64,000 bases of DNA from Lineus longissimus (lineage: Eukaryota > Nemertea > Pilidiophora > Heteronemertea > Lineidae), in the NCBI RefSeq assembly GCF_910592395.1, contig NC_088311.1:4652501-4716500 (forward strand). Reading direction: 5' to 3'. Made by a program: the position numbers and the translations under genes. Below the pieces are notes generated by a model that was not told where the DNA came from, did no database searches, and worked only from the letters and a program-made list of their open reading frames with translations. Below, one piece after another: positions 19,201 through 29,820 of the stretch; positions within the stretch are counted from its first letter, which is position 1, and every line of letters starts with the position of its first letter.

Positions 19201-22200
19201 TTAAAGTAGTAGAATGTTGAAGTAGTTCAAGGAGGGATGAGAGCACTAAGCTTATCACAGCAATATGATCAGAGAGCCTGTCTCCTTCAAACATCGGACA
19301 GTTAATGGGAGAAGCCTTAAACGAGAAGCATTGCTTGTCAAGACGCCCCCAGAATTTATTGTGGGCTGTGAAAAGAATTTCTTAAGTTCTTCGCGAAGGC
19401 TCAGACACGATTTCTCTTATGTTTCAGTTCTGTCTGTGATAGAAGAGAATGGTGGCATGGAGCTGCTAGGTCAAGAACTAAACCATGACAATGGGTGGGT
19501 ACTCTCCGAGGTGGTGACGCGGATACTAGCCATGGGCACCGCTACTGTAGTACATACGGAAGTCATGAATATCCCGGGGGATGGAATCGACACCATGGAG
19601 ATCATAGTAGGTACATTAAGCAAACGTTTATGTTACTTGTTTTTTCCACTTCCATTTTTTTCATATTGCAAGCTTAAGTTACCTGACCAAACCTTCATTT
19701 TCCTCTTGCTGGTGTTGGACATTGTCAATTTTAGTTGCATAACAAAAAGCGAGACAGACGACGAAATGATTATCAGGTTTGAAATAATAGTATACTCAGT
19801 AAACATATCTCGTATATTAAGATGGCAGTCAGATTTGTTGGGAAATCGATAGGTAGTATCAAGGCTTATCAAAAATCAATCAGGGTGGTCGTGGAGAGGT
19901 CCTCCACCATCTGATACTAGTTAATGGTAAATCACCCATTAAATGTTTCCGAGGCGTAACTAAGCCGCCAGCTGCGAATGAGGCGGGGACAGTACTCGCT
20001 CGCCCTGGAGAATCAGCACCTCATCTAGGGGACCCACTTTTGTTTTATTTGTTGCAATTGGGTGCGGTGGGTCAGCACTGTTTCTGATCACCACGGATAG
20101 TCAACTGTGGGATACTTGGTTGGTATGGTAAGGTATTAACCGATATAAATGGTTGACATGGAAGTTGGCAGTCTAAAGATTCCATCTGGTAATGGGTCAT
20201 TCCAACGTGTAATACAAGCAACGATTGGAAAACATGTACACAATCGCTGCAAAAAAAGGAAAAAGGATGTTCCCCTCCTATCTAGTTTGATACCACCAAA
20301 TGACACGCGAACTTGATGGTTTCTTTGTTGTTTCATTCATCCTTCCAGGTAGGTCCACCCGTTGATGGATTTTTACCTAAAATAGCTGGAGCACTAAGAA
20401 GAAACCAAACAAAGTCAGAGGACAACCCAGTAGGTATATCATATCAATATTTTTGATCATATCAATTGCACTGAGGCTTTTACCTACTTAGAACATGAAT
20501 ACTGTTATAATGCTCGTTGTAATCTTACTGAAATTTGCAGGGATTTGAAGAGATTTCAAAAGCTGTTGTGCATGTACATGTATTTAAAACATAGTTTCTA
20601 TCAGGGGTACAAAGCGCTGGATACGATGATTCGAACCCTATACTCCCAGCTGATAGTGGCGAAAGGGAACGAGACGGGCGATGCACCCACCGTGTCCGAG
20701 GAGAGGATTGAAGCGGTGGTGGACCTAGCCATGGAACTCGGGACACTTTATCTCAAAAAGGTAATTATCTGTTCGAATTATAGTCCCATACCTACCGTCC
20801 TCAGATACATATATTTACTAAACCTAAAAGCCACAATGCTACATTTACGTCACGTATAGCCCAATGCCAGGAACATATTGAAAATATGTCGTCGAGGCAA
20901 GACTTCTTTTCAAAGTTTGACATCCGTATCCGGACCCCAGGCTTATTCACCCTGCCTGTCTGTCGTAGAAAGCGACCCCTTAGGCCCAGAAGTGAAGGGA
21001 GCGAGATATCATCTCACGTCAAAATCTCCTGAAACCTGACATCCTTCCTTTTCTAGGTTAATATGTCACTAATGGTGGCAATGGCAACGGGGACAGTTGA
21101 CCTGCCAAAACTTACCCTCAAGGAACTAGGAAAGGACGTCTTACCTCAGGTTAGTAGCGTATTAATTGGTTGAGAGTTGCACTAATAATTTCTGATTGGG
21201 TAGAAGCAGTGGACATCAAAGGTGGGGTTACATGACATGCTTCTGGCAAAGAGGTAGTCACAGCGGTAAACGATTTTGACGGATTTATATCGCCCCAAGT
21301 GTGTTTTTTCGGGTGGGGTTATTGGGTGTATAGAGTGGTGCTTCACGCGCATACATCGGTACATTAGCAAGTGAAGCAACTTGGCCTCAAGGTGGAATTG
21401 TTCTTCAGAAGAAGAAAACAGCAATTTTGTTCATAAATGCAGTGAGGAAGTATTGGGGGTTTAGGCCTACATTGTATCGTCCCCATGAAATTTGTTTCGT
21501 GGGGGAAACGATCAAAAATCCTTCGACCCTGTGCTCGGTCCTTGATAAGTTGTTGTTCCGTCAAGGCAGCTGATAGCTAATCAGTCTTCTGTCGAGTTAA
21601 TTGAATGATCCGATAGATTGGTTCTCCTGTTCATTGATGCTGAACATTAGGCAAACGACCTGTTGGATATTGGATAAAATCAGGCAAGAGTTGCGGCACA
21701 GGTTGCAAGAATGGGCGATGGCTGGGGTGATCTTTTGCATCTTATCAAGATTTAAATTGATGATCTGATGTCCTTAGAAGTCCCGGAGCCAATAGGGCAT
21801 CCCAGAAGGACAAGAAACCTTGATACGTGACTTTTACGCACTCTAGCAATAGACCAAGTCGCGTGATAGCACTACAATACATTACGAAGAAAAATACATA
21901 GAATGCACAGATAAAGTCATGCTATAATACTATAATATAAGTTTTAGTTCGCAAAGCAACTGTTTCTTGAGAAAAATTCTCTTTAAAAAGGTTACTGATG
22001 AACTGACATAGAAAACGTCTTAAAATTTGGTGCCCCAAGAAAGTTGAACAGTGAAAGGAAAGGCATCCAGCCGTAATTGCTTCGTGTAGCTCGTCTCATC
22101 CTCAGAGCATCCCCCGCGGCACGAGACCACAGATTAGCATCATATCCCTGGGATATCCAGGGTCACCAAACACTTTATTGATCTGATGAGGGGATACACG

Positions 22201-25200
22201 ATCAGGTGCTGCTGGCATCCAAGCTTATTAGAGCTGTTCGAGGTGCCCGTCTTACGCGCCTGCAGCTGACAGGTTGGCTTATTGCCTGGGATTGCTTTGA
22301 GTTGGAGGAACATACTTCTCTGTGGTTTGCCGAAAGACGTACTCTTTGAGTTCCGTGGTATACCAGTTGCTTAGACCTAAATGCCCGCACTACAGCGTAT
22401 TCATCAGAGACCGTGCAATGTACATGTAGTGTACACATTTTGAGGCTGTGCAGCGTGGCGTACTCATCAGAGGTTCTCCCAGCGTCCAAAACCTTTACCC
22501 GGACCCTAATGCATGTTGGCAACAATGTTACCTACTGATAAACTGCTGCCATGAAGCTCCTCATACTAATTTTTATTTCCAGATAGATTGGCTGCATCTT
22601 TTTACTGAATTGTTAAGAAGACCAGCCAAGAATGCGATGACAGTTTTCGTGGTTGGAATGGAATACCTCAAGGAACTTGGCAACATAATGAAAAATACCA
22701 CGAAAGGGTAAGACCATGCCCGAAATGTTGATGTGTTGATCTGTTGAGCGGGTACATATCTATTGTCTTTTCTCAAGTGCCGATGAGTACAACTGTTGAA
22801 TGTCCTACCCACGGATTCTGAAAGGCATTTAATAGTCTGCTCGGGAATTGGTAACAATGTTACATTATGTATGCTCCCTGGCGTATTCTGTTATTTTTTC
22901 GTCAATGTATCTTGCATTGTTCCAGCGTTATCAACGATTTCCTTTGGCTTTCCTTCACCTACAACAATGGAGATGGTTTGTCACAGGAAGCGTTTGTACT
23001 TATAAGGCCGGTAAGTTGGATATGTCCAAGGAAGCGTTTGCATTTATAGGACCGGAAACTCGATCCTAACCGTGATTATGTCTCCCTTGGCGTAACGTAT
23101 ATCTACAAGGCTGTCGTACGGTTGGTGACAGCAGCAGCAGCAGCAGTTCAGACAATGTTTGAATATCGACCCCCCATTGCTAGACGATAACGAAATCAAT
23201 TCAGAAATTTACGATGCCATCAGTTTCACTTGAAGGCGATAAACGCATAAACACGGCTGCACTGGATCTAATATCTCAACTTCCTCAACATCCGACCAAA
23301 AAATCAATGTGCTTTTATGTTTCCAATGGGATTAACTTTGGTCGTGGGAAAGTCAAGAAAATAGACAGTTCGTGCAAATTCCAGTTATCACGTTCGACCT
23401 CCACAGTTTGGTGTAAAAGCACTTTTTAACATGGATGCTGAGTGAATTTAGTTGCTCACTCCTAATTGACCGAGGAAAAAGCCATTAAGATCAAAGATGT
23501 CGGTATCATGAAGTTATTTTGTACGCGCATATTTTGCGCTAACACGCTTTCGGGGAAATCTTGGAATATGAGTTGGTACAGCAATAGACTTATCAGCAGT
23601 AATCAAATTATCCACAAAATCTACATGTAGTAAGTGATGATAACGCAATAAGCTCGGTATCGAGATTTAAGTGAATTCGCCGCCGGGTCAAATGTTGACA
23701 AGCACATATTAATATGATTTCAACGTGCGCACTATACATGTAAAGCAGAATTTCTCGAAGTTATTAATTTATTTTATGCTTTTACCATAAAGGGCTGAGA
23801 TTTTCGGGTGACTGACTTAAAAAAAGCTTATATCTGATTACATGTTGCTCTTTTGCACGATACGCTTCAAATCGGCATCTTGACCATTCACGAAATGATC
23901 TGCTCATTTCTACATGGAAGTTAGCAAATCAGAATAATGTGGGAATTACCCTCTGAAACTTCAAGATACGAATCAGCTTGTTTCTAACATCTCCTTCAGG
24001 ACAGTGTGCACAAACTGGACGAGGACATCCCGCTGGACTGTTTATCTAAGACATTCGGCCTATTCACGGAACTTATGGAGGCAGTCTACATCAGAAAGTA
24101 TATGAATGATGGCATTACCACGAAACTAAGGGTAAGCTAGTTCCCTTAAGTATATACATATATACAGAAAGCCATCAAATGTCACACTGACTGATAGAAA
24201 CCTTCACCAGTAAACCATGTTTTACATAGCCGCTGGATTTCCTAAGGCTCGGTCTTATGTTTGCGAGCAACTTGAGCTTGTAGATTGAACCGCCATGCAC
24301 GTTGGGTGTTTGTGAGAGACGCGGTCAATTGATATATCTTTTACTGTTAACCTCTGGACAGCTTTCTATTACATACATTTTGCAATCAATAGTTCACTGA
24401 TCTCCCAACATTGATGTTTTAAGCTTCCGGTTTCAGATAAACATCATGATTGAGAAGGTCCGTGATGCCTTTATTCAAAACCTGAGAGACCTCGAATGGC
24501 TGGATGAAAGAACGCGGAAGCTGTCGATAGAGAAGGCACAATCGATGGCAAAAGCCATGATAGTCTACCCCGACAGGCTGCTCGACGTCGAACACTTAAA
24601 CGACCTCATTGATAAGGTGAGAAATCGCATTTTCCCAAGTCCCGTGCCAAACCATTCCATTCGCAGGAGCAACAATGTTAAACATCATCTACATGTATTA
24701 GCGATCCACGTCCAACTAGTATTGGTGAATCACCTTTTGCTCTTCTGCATTTTTTTTGTGGGCGTTTGTTGTGTTCTACTCTGCGACTGGGCGCTAACTG
24801 GGGTTATAGTGACTCTGTCTGGTCATGGAAAGGCCGTTCATCAGGGCCCATATTCATAAAAGTTCTTAACTAAAGTGCTATAAAACCCTAAGTGGTCAAC
24901 TTCCCAAAGTTCCCCACCTAAAATGGGATTCATAAAACTACTCAGCGCCCCACTTAGCCAGGTTGACCGCTTAAGTTTGAGTGTAACACTTATCTTTCTT
25001 CAAACGACGCATCAGGTACCCGTGTCACATTTCTTGTTGATTTCTGCCTATAAATTATATCATTATTCATTGATCGTGGGTGTTCAATAGTGCAAATTAC
25101 CAATCATTTTTCTGTACACAATTGTATCGTCGTTGCCCGGGGATGTTAGGGTTAAAAAATGGCGTCATAAGCTAAGGCCGCAATGGATATCCCTAAGGAT

Positions 25201-28200
25201 GACCTCATCCCCTTCCCAACGTCTCATATTATCTCCACTCATGAAGCGAAGGTCCTAGAATCCAAGTACTGTAGGCATTCGATCGACCACACTGATAACA
25301 CCGTGAAATCGAAGAATATGATAATAAAAGCAGATAATTGAGGAGTGTCATCTTGTTTCAGAAATTTGGTTCAGTTAGGTTGTTACCTTCGTAATTACTC
25401 GACTCGTGGTTGGTTTGGAAATGTTGACAGTATCACCAGCTGTTGGAATGATCCGCAAGGGTAAAAATTTTAAACCGGAGAGACGCAAGCAGTTTTAACT
25501 CAGGAGGCAGCGCGTAATTCCTCCTAGTTTCCGATTCGTGGTCATCCCTCACAAGAATAATGTTTGCCGATCAAACCGATATCGCTGATATAATTATAAG
25601 TCGTTTTAGAAGTCTTGTGGATGGAGGCGATCACGAAAAACCCTTTCCCTGCGAATTGCACGCCTGTGTGCAATTTCATGTTGCCAAGCCAACATCAACA
25701 AACTCATCTCCGATGAGCGCGCCGTGCTAAAAATGAACTGAAAGAACCAGTCCACTTAGAGTTAAGACAGCCCCGGAGGTGTCTCAATCTAAGATTCGAT
25801 TTGAGTGGGCAGCCTGACTTAAGCATATTTATGAATATGACTTATTTTAAGTAAGTACCCCACCTAAACTTAAGATGCATTTTAGGTGCCCCACTTTGAC
25901 TTAAGTAGCTTTATGAATACGGCCCCTGTTGTATATTTCTTTCAGGTTGACCTCGACGAAAACAATTACTTCAGTACGGTCATTAGTGCCAAAAGGAACA
26001 CTAAGAGAATCAAGTTATCAAGAGCCTTTGAAAAGGACTATAAAGAACGGTATGGATAATAATGAGATTCGTATTTCAGGACTTATTCAAAATCAAAAAT
26101 ACATCATCTTTTTGTGTCACCGAGTACATGAATTGAGGCCCCCATCCTCCTTTCTTCTGTTCAAATAGGCAAATAGATTTTTGTAAGCACGTTGTACTTC
26201 AAAGTTAATGACATTACAATCCTCCCCTGTTTTCGCAGGTTTATGAAGCCGATATTTGTCTTCAATGCTGCCTATGTTGCGTTATATAATGAATTCGGTA
26301 AGTGGTTGGATACATATGTTGGTTGGTACATGTATTTACGGAGGTTGTTAAGTTCTTCACGTCGAGTTGCTCTTGCACAACATGGAGACAAAGCCACTAC
26401 AAAACTGGTATTGGTCAGAAAGCCTCCATAGCTCAGGGGTTAGAGCACTGGTCTTGTAAACCAGGGGTCGTGAGTTCAAATCTCACTGGGGGCTGCGAGC
26501 TTTTTGCTCGGGATTCTGATAAAAAATTGAAACTGCAGGCCACAATATTGATTAAACATCAGCATATTATTTCGCCTCAGGTCAGTTATGGATACATGTT
26601 CTCTTCATTTTAAGGTATTCTTGCCGCCATTTTGGATACTCCACTCTACGAGCCATCCATGCCATCGTAAGTCACTATCCCATCATTATCGATTCGCAGT
26701 TTTTTAGACCGGTACCACTCACTGTGTGGTGAGAACCAGTCTTGTCGTCAAGAATTCCTTACATGTTTTCAAGGTTTTCTGAAATCAGCCTTATATAAAT
26801 CAAAAGTGTCGACTGGTGAAAATGATATGAATTTGCGTTTCAAAGAGGAGGAATCGTAATGTCCATTCGTGCTACTATTAGTTGCATTTCTATCTTTCTA
26901 GCTACATCAACTATGGATCTATAGGGACAATAATTGGCCACGAAATCAGCCATGGTTTTGATACCACGGGCCGAGAGTATGACAAATATGGTAAAAAGCG
27001 CCGCTGGTGGCACGACAAAGCGATCAAGGTGTTCGATGAGCGGGCGCAGTGTTTTACCGAGCAGTATGGCGAAATGGAGATTTATCTACCGTCCATTCAA
27101 CAAACGTTTAAGGTACCGGTAATACAACTAGTTCCACCAAATAATTTGCCTCCGCGTTGTCTGGAAGCTGAGCAATGTCAATACATTGAGGGTAAAGATG
27201 GGGGTGGGGGTGGGGATAAGGTAAGGTAAGGTGAGGGGCAGCCGGGCGTTCCATCGTAACAGGATGATGCAGGACCAGACTTGCTTAATGAATGACTGCT
27301 TTGAAATGTATTAAGAAACTTAAGATGAAAGGTACCTGCGTGGGTATTACTCTTATGATGTACTATCCTGGGACATAGCCGGTCCTCAGCAAAACCACAT
27401 GTCTTTGTATATGTATACGTCATGAAACTAAACTCTCACAACTGTACAAAAGTTGCCCCCGTTCCTTTAAGGATTAACAAATGCATTCACGACAGACGCT
27501 AGACATTCAAAGTTGTCAGAAAAACATTAATCTCGGCATCAACACCGGTTCGTTGCGAAGAAATCGTTTGAAATCTCACTCTCGTCGTCGCCCCCGAGCG
27601 ACGTGACCTTTGCGGGTTAGGTGTTGGAGGGATCAAAGCTGCCACCAACGCAGCCAATAGGCTTTGATTCCCGAAAAACATGTCTGTTTTGAGATATCAA
27701 CATACTACAAGGGTATCGGCTTTCTTACCTGTTGCCTGCGCTCTACCTTATCTAACCGAATAATATCCCAACGTCAAGTTGTGATGAGAAGTCCCATTGG
27801 ATCATTTTAAACAGCATGTCATGTATTCTCATTGATCTTACATCAAAAGCTGTATAGGTGGTAACTTTATCTCTTCATATAAAGTGCGCGTTTGTTTTGC
27901 AGATCAATGGGAGTTTAACGTTAGCAGAGAACATCGCGGACGCTGGTGGATTGAGGGCGTCATTTAAGGTAAGATGAAAGAGACGAGGTCACATTGTGTG
28001 TTGACAAGACAATGTAATAGAATATAAGAAAAATAAGTACGTTTATGTCACACATTGTGCCAGCCCCCGTCTTTATTCAGCAACAGAAGGGTAAGACCCG
28101 TAATCCAGGGTACAGCGATAAGGTCATGGGGCAGCGCAAACAGCTTTTCAACTTTTTGTACTCCTGGGTTGGGACTAACTGCACCGTTAAGTGTCTTGCT

Positions 28201-29303
28201 TAAAGACACATGGGATCAGGGTTTTTTTCCTTCCGGGAAACGAACCGATGACCTTCCTGTTAAGACCTTACCCGACATGCTCAACATTACGCCACTCCTC
28301 CCCTGCAGCACTGCCAGCGTGTACATCACCGTTATCGGGCGTTATCTCTATCTTGTAGGCATACAAGGATGTTGTAGAAGAAGAAGGTGCAGGCCCCATG
28401 TTACCGGGTTTTCCGTCCAGCTTTACAAGAGAGCAGCTTTATTTCCTTTCCTTAGCTCAGGTAAGACTCATTAAAGCGAACAAGCAGTTTTTGTCGCTGT
28501 AATCAGTGATGATGATCGCTGGCAAACATTCATCTATGCGACCTGTGATCAATCAACCAATTTGATATCATTGCAGCAATCCGTGGCATAAATGTCAGAA
28601 TTCTCATCTATGTCCTTGTACAATGTATATGCCATGCCCGGTCTAGTCTTCCAACAAAATATTCGGGGACTGCCAATTGGCACCGGATACCAAGCATGCG
28701 TTGGAATACGTAGCCTGCGTTTGGGATACCTAGCATGCGTTTGGAATACCTCGCATGCGTTTGGAATACCTCGCATGCGTTTGGAATACCAAGCAATGCG
28801 TTTGGAAGACCTTGCATGCGTTTAGAATACCTAGCATGCGTTTGAAATACCAAGCATGCGTTTAGGTCTAGCGGGGGCATATTCATTTGCTTTTCTTTTC
28901 AGGCTTACTGTGGGAAGTGGTCCGACGAGCGGATGTTGGAGAAAGAACTCAAGGATGAACACGCACCAAAACATTACAGGTGAGTACGAAAGTCCAGATT
29001 GAGAGGCTCATTTCGATATCGAAATTCAACATCACCAGGTCTTACTATTCAAATCAGCGTGAAGTACCCGGTGTTACCTAGCAGTCGCATGGACTGCCGA
29101 GGCCATGTGGCAAAAGTAATGGTTTTGCGCAGAAGGCACATCTTCGATTTTACCAGGTTATATATGAACTCGTGCTATCTATTTTTTTCGGTGTAAATTT
29201 CAGGGTCAACGGCTACGCCATGAATTCAGTTGAGTTTGCAAGCACCTACCACTGTGCGGCGGGAACGCCCATGAACCCCAAAAAGAAATGTAAACTTTGG
29301 TGA
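13298..29303 (+). CDS. M13 family zinc metallopeptidase (neprilysin/endothelin-converting-enzyme-like), 782 aa
   Basis: Predicted type II membrane endopeptidase that trims extracellular peptides. Exons: 13298-13534, 15568-15763, 18095-18208, 19428-19610, 20353-20429, 20605-20760, 21057-21149, 22583-22707, 22926-23010, 24000-24131, 24437-24616, 25946-26049, 26239-26297, 26615-26666, 26902-27112, 27903-27968, 28359-28460, 28903-28979, 29204-29303. They total 2349 nt, in phase throughout, close to ECE/NEP length. A short cytoplasmic tail with a CYCC cluster precedes one membrane segment (about residues 52-76). The ectodomain starts with the family motif [13 protein letters not shown] (103-115). 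Zinc site: HEISH (611-615) and ENIAD (677-681). Substrate and transition-state residues: NAAY (570-573), His744 and Arg750 in DEHAPKHYR. It ends in CKLW, the M13 C-terminal signature. The ATG at 13298 has G at +4. The middle of the ectodomain is divergent and exon 9 is uncertain. NEP, ECE or a lineage-specific clade cannot be separated by eye. Confidence 0.9.
13993..14008. repeat. Poly-C tract
   Basis: An uninterrupted run of about 16 C in intron 1 of the M13 gene. Length may be affected by sequencing. Confidence 0.8.
16202..16968 (-). CDS. Nested gene: Cys-rich single-pass membrane protein (CYYR1/shisa-like architecture), partial
   Basis: Lies antisense inside intron 2 of the M13 gene. Exon A (16968 to 16683) has an AG acceptor, one open frame and a GTGAGT donor in phase 2. 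It encodes about 95 residues with 12 cysteines, several as CC pairs and a NHYCCPSG motif, rich in Tyr. Exon B (from 16364) enters in the matching phase and encodes a strong transmembrane stretch ([20 protein letters not shown]) followed by a basic tail. The frame stays open to a stop at 16202; a GTAAGA at 16266-16261 could instead splice to a further exon. The order Cys-rich ectodomain, membrane segment, short tail recalls CYYR1 and shisa-type proteins, but no homology is established. The signal-peptide exon, expected at higher coordinates, was not found. Function unknown. Confidence 0.55.
22987..23075. repeat. 44-bp tandem duplication at M13 exon 9 boundary
   Basis: GAAGCGTTTG occurs at 22987 and again at 23031 with similar sequence following (TACTTATAAGGCCGG and CATTTATAGGACCGG). 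The first copy spans the 3' end of exon 9 and its GTAAGT donor at 23011. The second copy supplies TTTATAG at 23043-23049, a usable acceptor. Confidence 0.7.
24842..25928. mobile_element. Non-autonomous inverted-repeat (foldback/MITE-like) DNA element, 1.09 kb
   Basis: The ends are inverted copies: CAGGGCCCATATTCATAAA at the left and, read on the minus strand from the right, CAGGGGCCGTATTCATAAA. Subterminal sequence also matches imperfectly for over 100 bp, with TTCATAAA, CTTAAG and CCCCAC(C/T)T phrases repeated within each arm, typical of foldback elements. No transposase is visible; only two short open frames occur inside (25183-25341, 52 aa; 25560-25730, 56 aa), neither recognisable. It sits in M13 intron 11, ending 17 nt before exon 12, so the acceptor tract is just outside it. 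No clear target-site duplication could be read. Confidence 0.75.
26422..26494 (+). tRNA. trnT-UGU: tRNA-Thr (anticodon UGU)
   Basis: A full 73-nt cloverleaf: acceptor GCCTCCA/TGGGGGC (one T-G pair), D arm GCTC/GAGC with loop AGGGGTTA (A box), anticodon stem CTGGT/ACCAG with loop CTTGTAA (anticodon 26455-26457), five-base variable region, T stem GTGAG/CTCAC with loop TTCAAAT (B box). No intron. A T5 run at 26501-26505, flanked by a small GCGAGC/GCTCG hairpin, provides the Pol III terminator. It lies in the same sense within M13 intron 13. Nothing suggests a pseudogene. Confidence 0.96.
26501..26505 (+). terminator. Pol III terminator of tRNA-Thr
   Basis: TTTTT seven bases after the discriminator base. 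Confidence 0.8.
28189..28305. repeat. SINE-like dispersed repeat fragment, copy 1
   Basis: Contains AAGTGTCTTGCTTAAAGACA followed by GAACCGATGACCTTCCTG and TTAAGACC. The same ordered phrases occur diverged at 43790-43928. This module (a 'cttgcccaaggacaca ... gaacc' tail) is, to my knowledge, common in dispersed repeats of marine invertebrates. Ends were not determined. Lies in M13 intron 16. Confidence 0.5.
28692..28866. repeat. Minisatellite, 20-bp unit (TAGCATGCGTTTGGAATACC), about 9 copies
   Basis: Head-to-tail copies differ by one to three bases each and keep a 20-bp period; units 3-5 are nearly identical. Each unit contains the palindrome GCATGC. It lies in M13 intron 17, ending 36 nt before exon 18. 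Confidence 0.95.
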
Positions 29304-29820
29304 GAATACCGCGGTCGCTGATGTTGGAGGAAACATCGAATTCTGAAACGTTCGGAAGACCCTCGGAAGGACGGTTTTTCTGGTCATATGAGACATGGAC
29401 TCCTGACCTCTTAACAATTTCGTACTCCATCAGGTTGCATTCATAATTATGAATCCATGATAGTGCCACCTTGGACATCAGCGTTACTTACTTGACGTGG
29501 AAATCGGTCATCATGATCGTTTACAGTGCATTCGTGTTAACAACGTCGTCCGATATGCTTGGAGCGTGTAGACGCAACCCCTACTCTAAGGACGAAGTAC
29601 GAAGGTATTTCATGTCATCAGGTTTTGGCGATTCACTCGCGCGACACTCGTAAGTTGTTCTTGCTTCTTTCTCGAGAGTGTAAGGTAACCACAGTGCCAT
29701 CTTTATACAGGAAGAAGAAAGAACAAAATCTCGATGGTGTCTATGGTGTGGTTGTCCTCGTACAGTTGCCGACGGTTGGTTGACACCGACTGGTAGCTCT
29801 GGTAGACATGGCAGAATAAA
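29304..29820 (+). other. M13 gene 3' UTR
   Basis: Non-coding sequence from the stop codon to AATAAA at 29815-29820, which is followed by a GU-rich stretch (GTTTGGTTGTTGATG). Confidence 0.6.
29815..29820 (+). terminator. Poly(A) signal AATAAA, M13 gene
   Basis: First canonical signal after the M13 stop codon, with a GU-rich downstream element. Confidence 0.6.

Noticed and set aside
19265-19852. 195-codon open frame as a single-exon gene
   Set aside because: Only 19428-19610 is protein-like; it is M13 exon 4, bounded by splice sites in phase. The rest is open intron.
23128-23146. CAG/GCA repeat as a polymorphic coding tract
   Set aside because: Only about six triplets, and it is uncertain whether this segment is exonic.
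24446-24859. 137-codon frame extending past M13 exon 11
   Set aside because: The GTGAGA donor at 24617 ends the conserved part; the extension has no M13 similarity.
27196-27239. G-rich tract as a quadruplex
   Set aside because: Only three long G runs are adjacent; the fourth would be a GG. Too weak to call.
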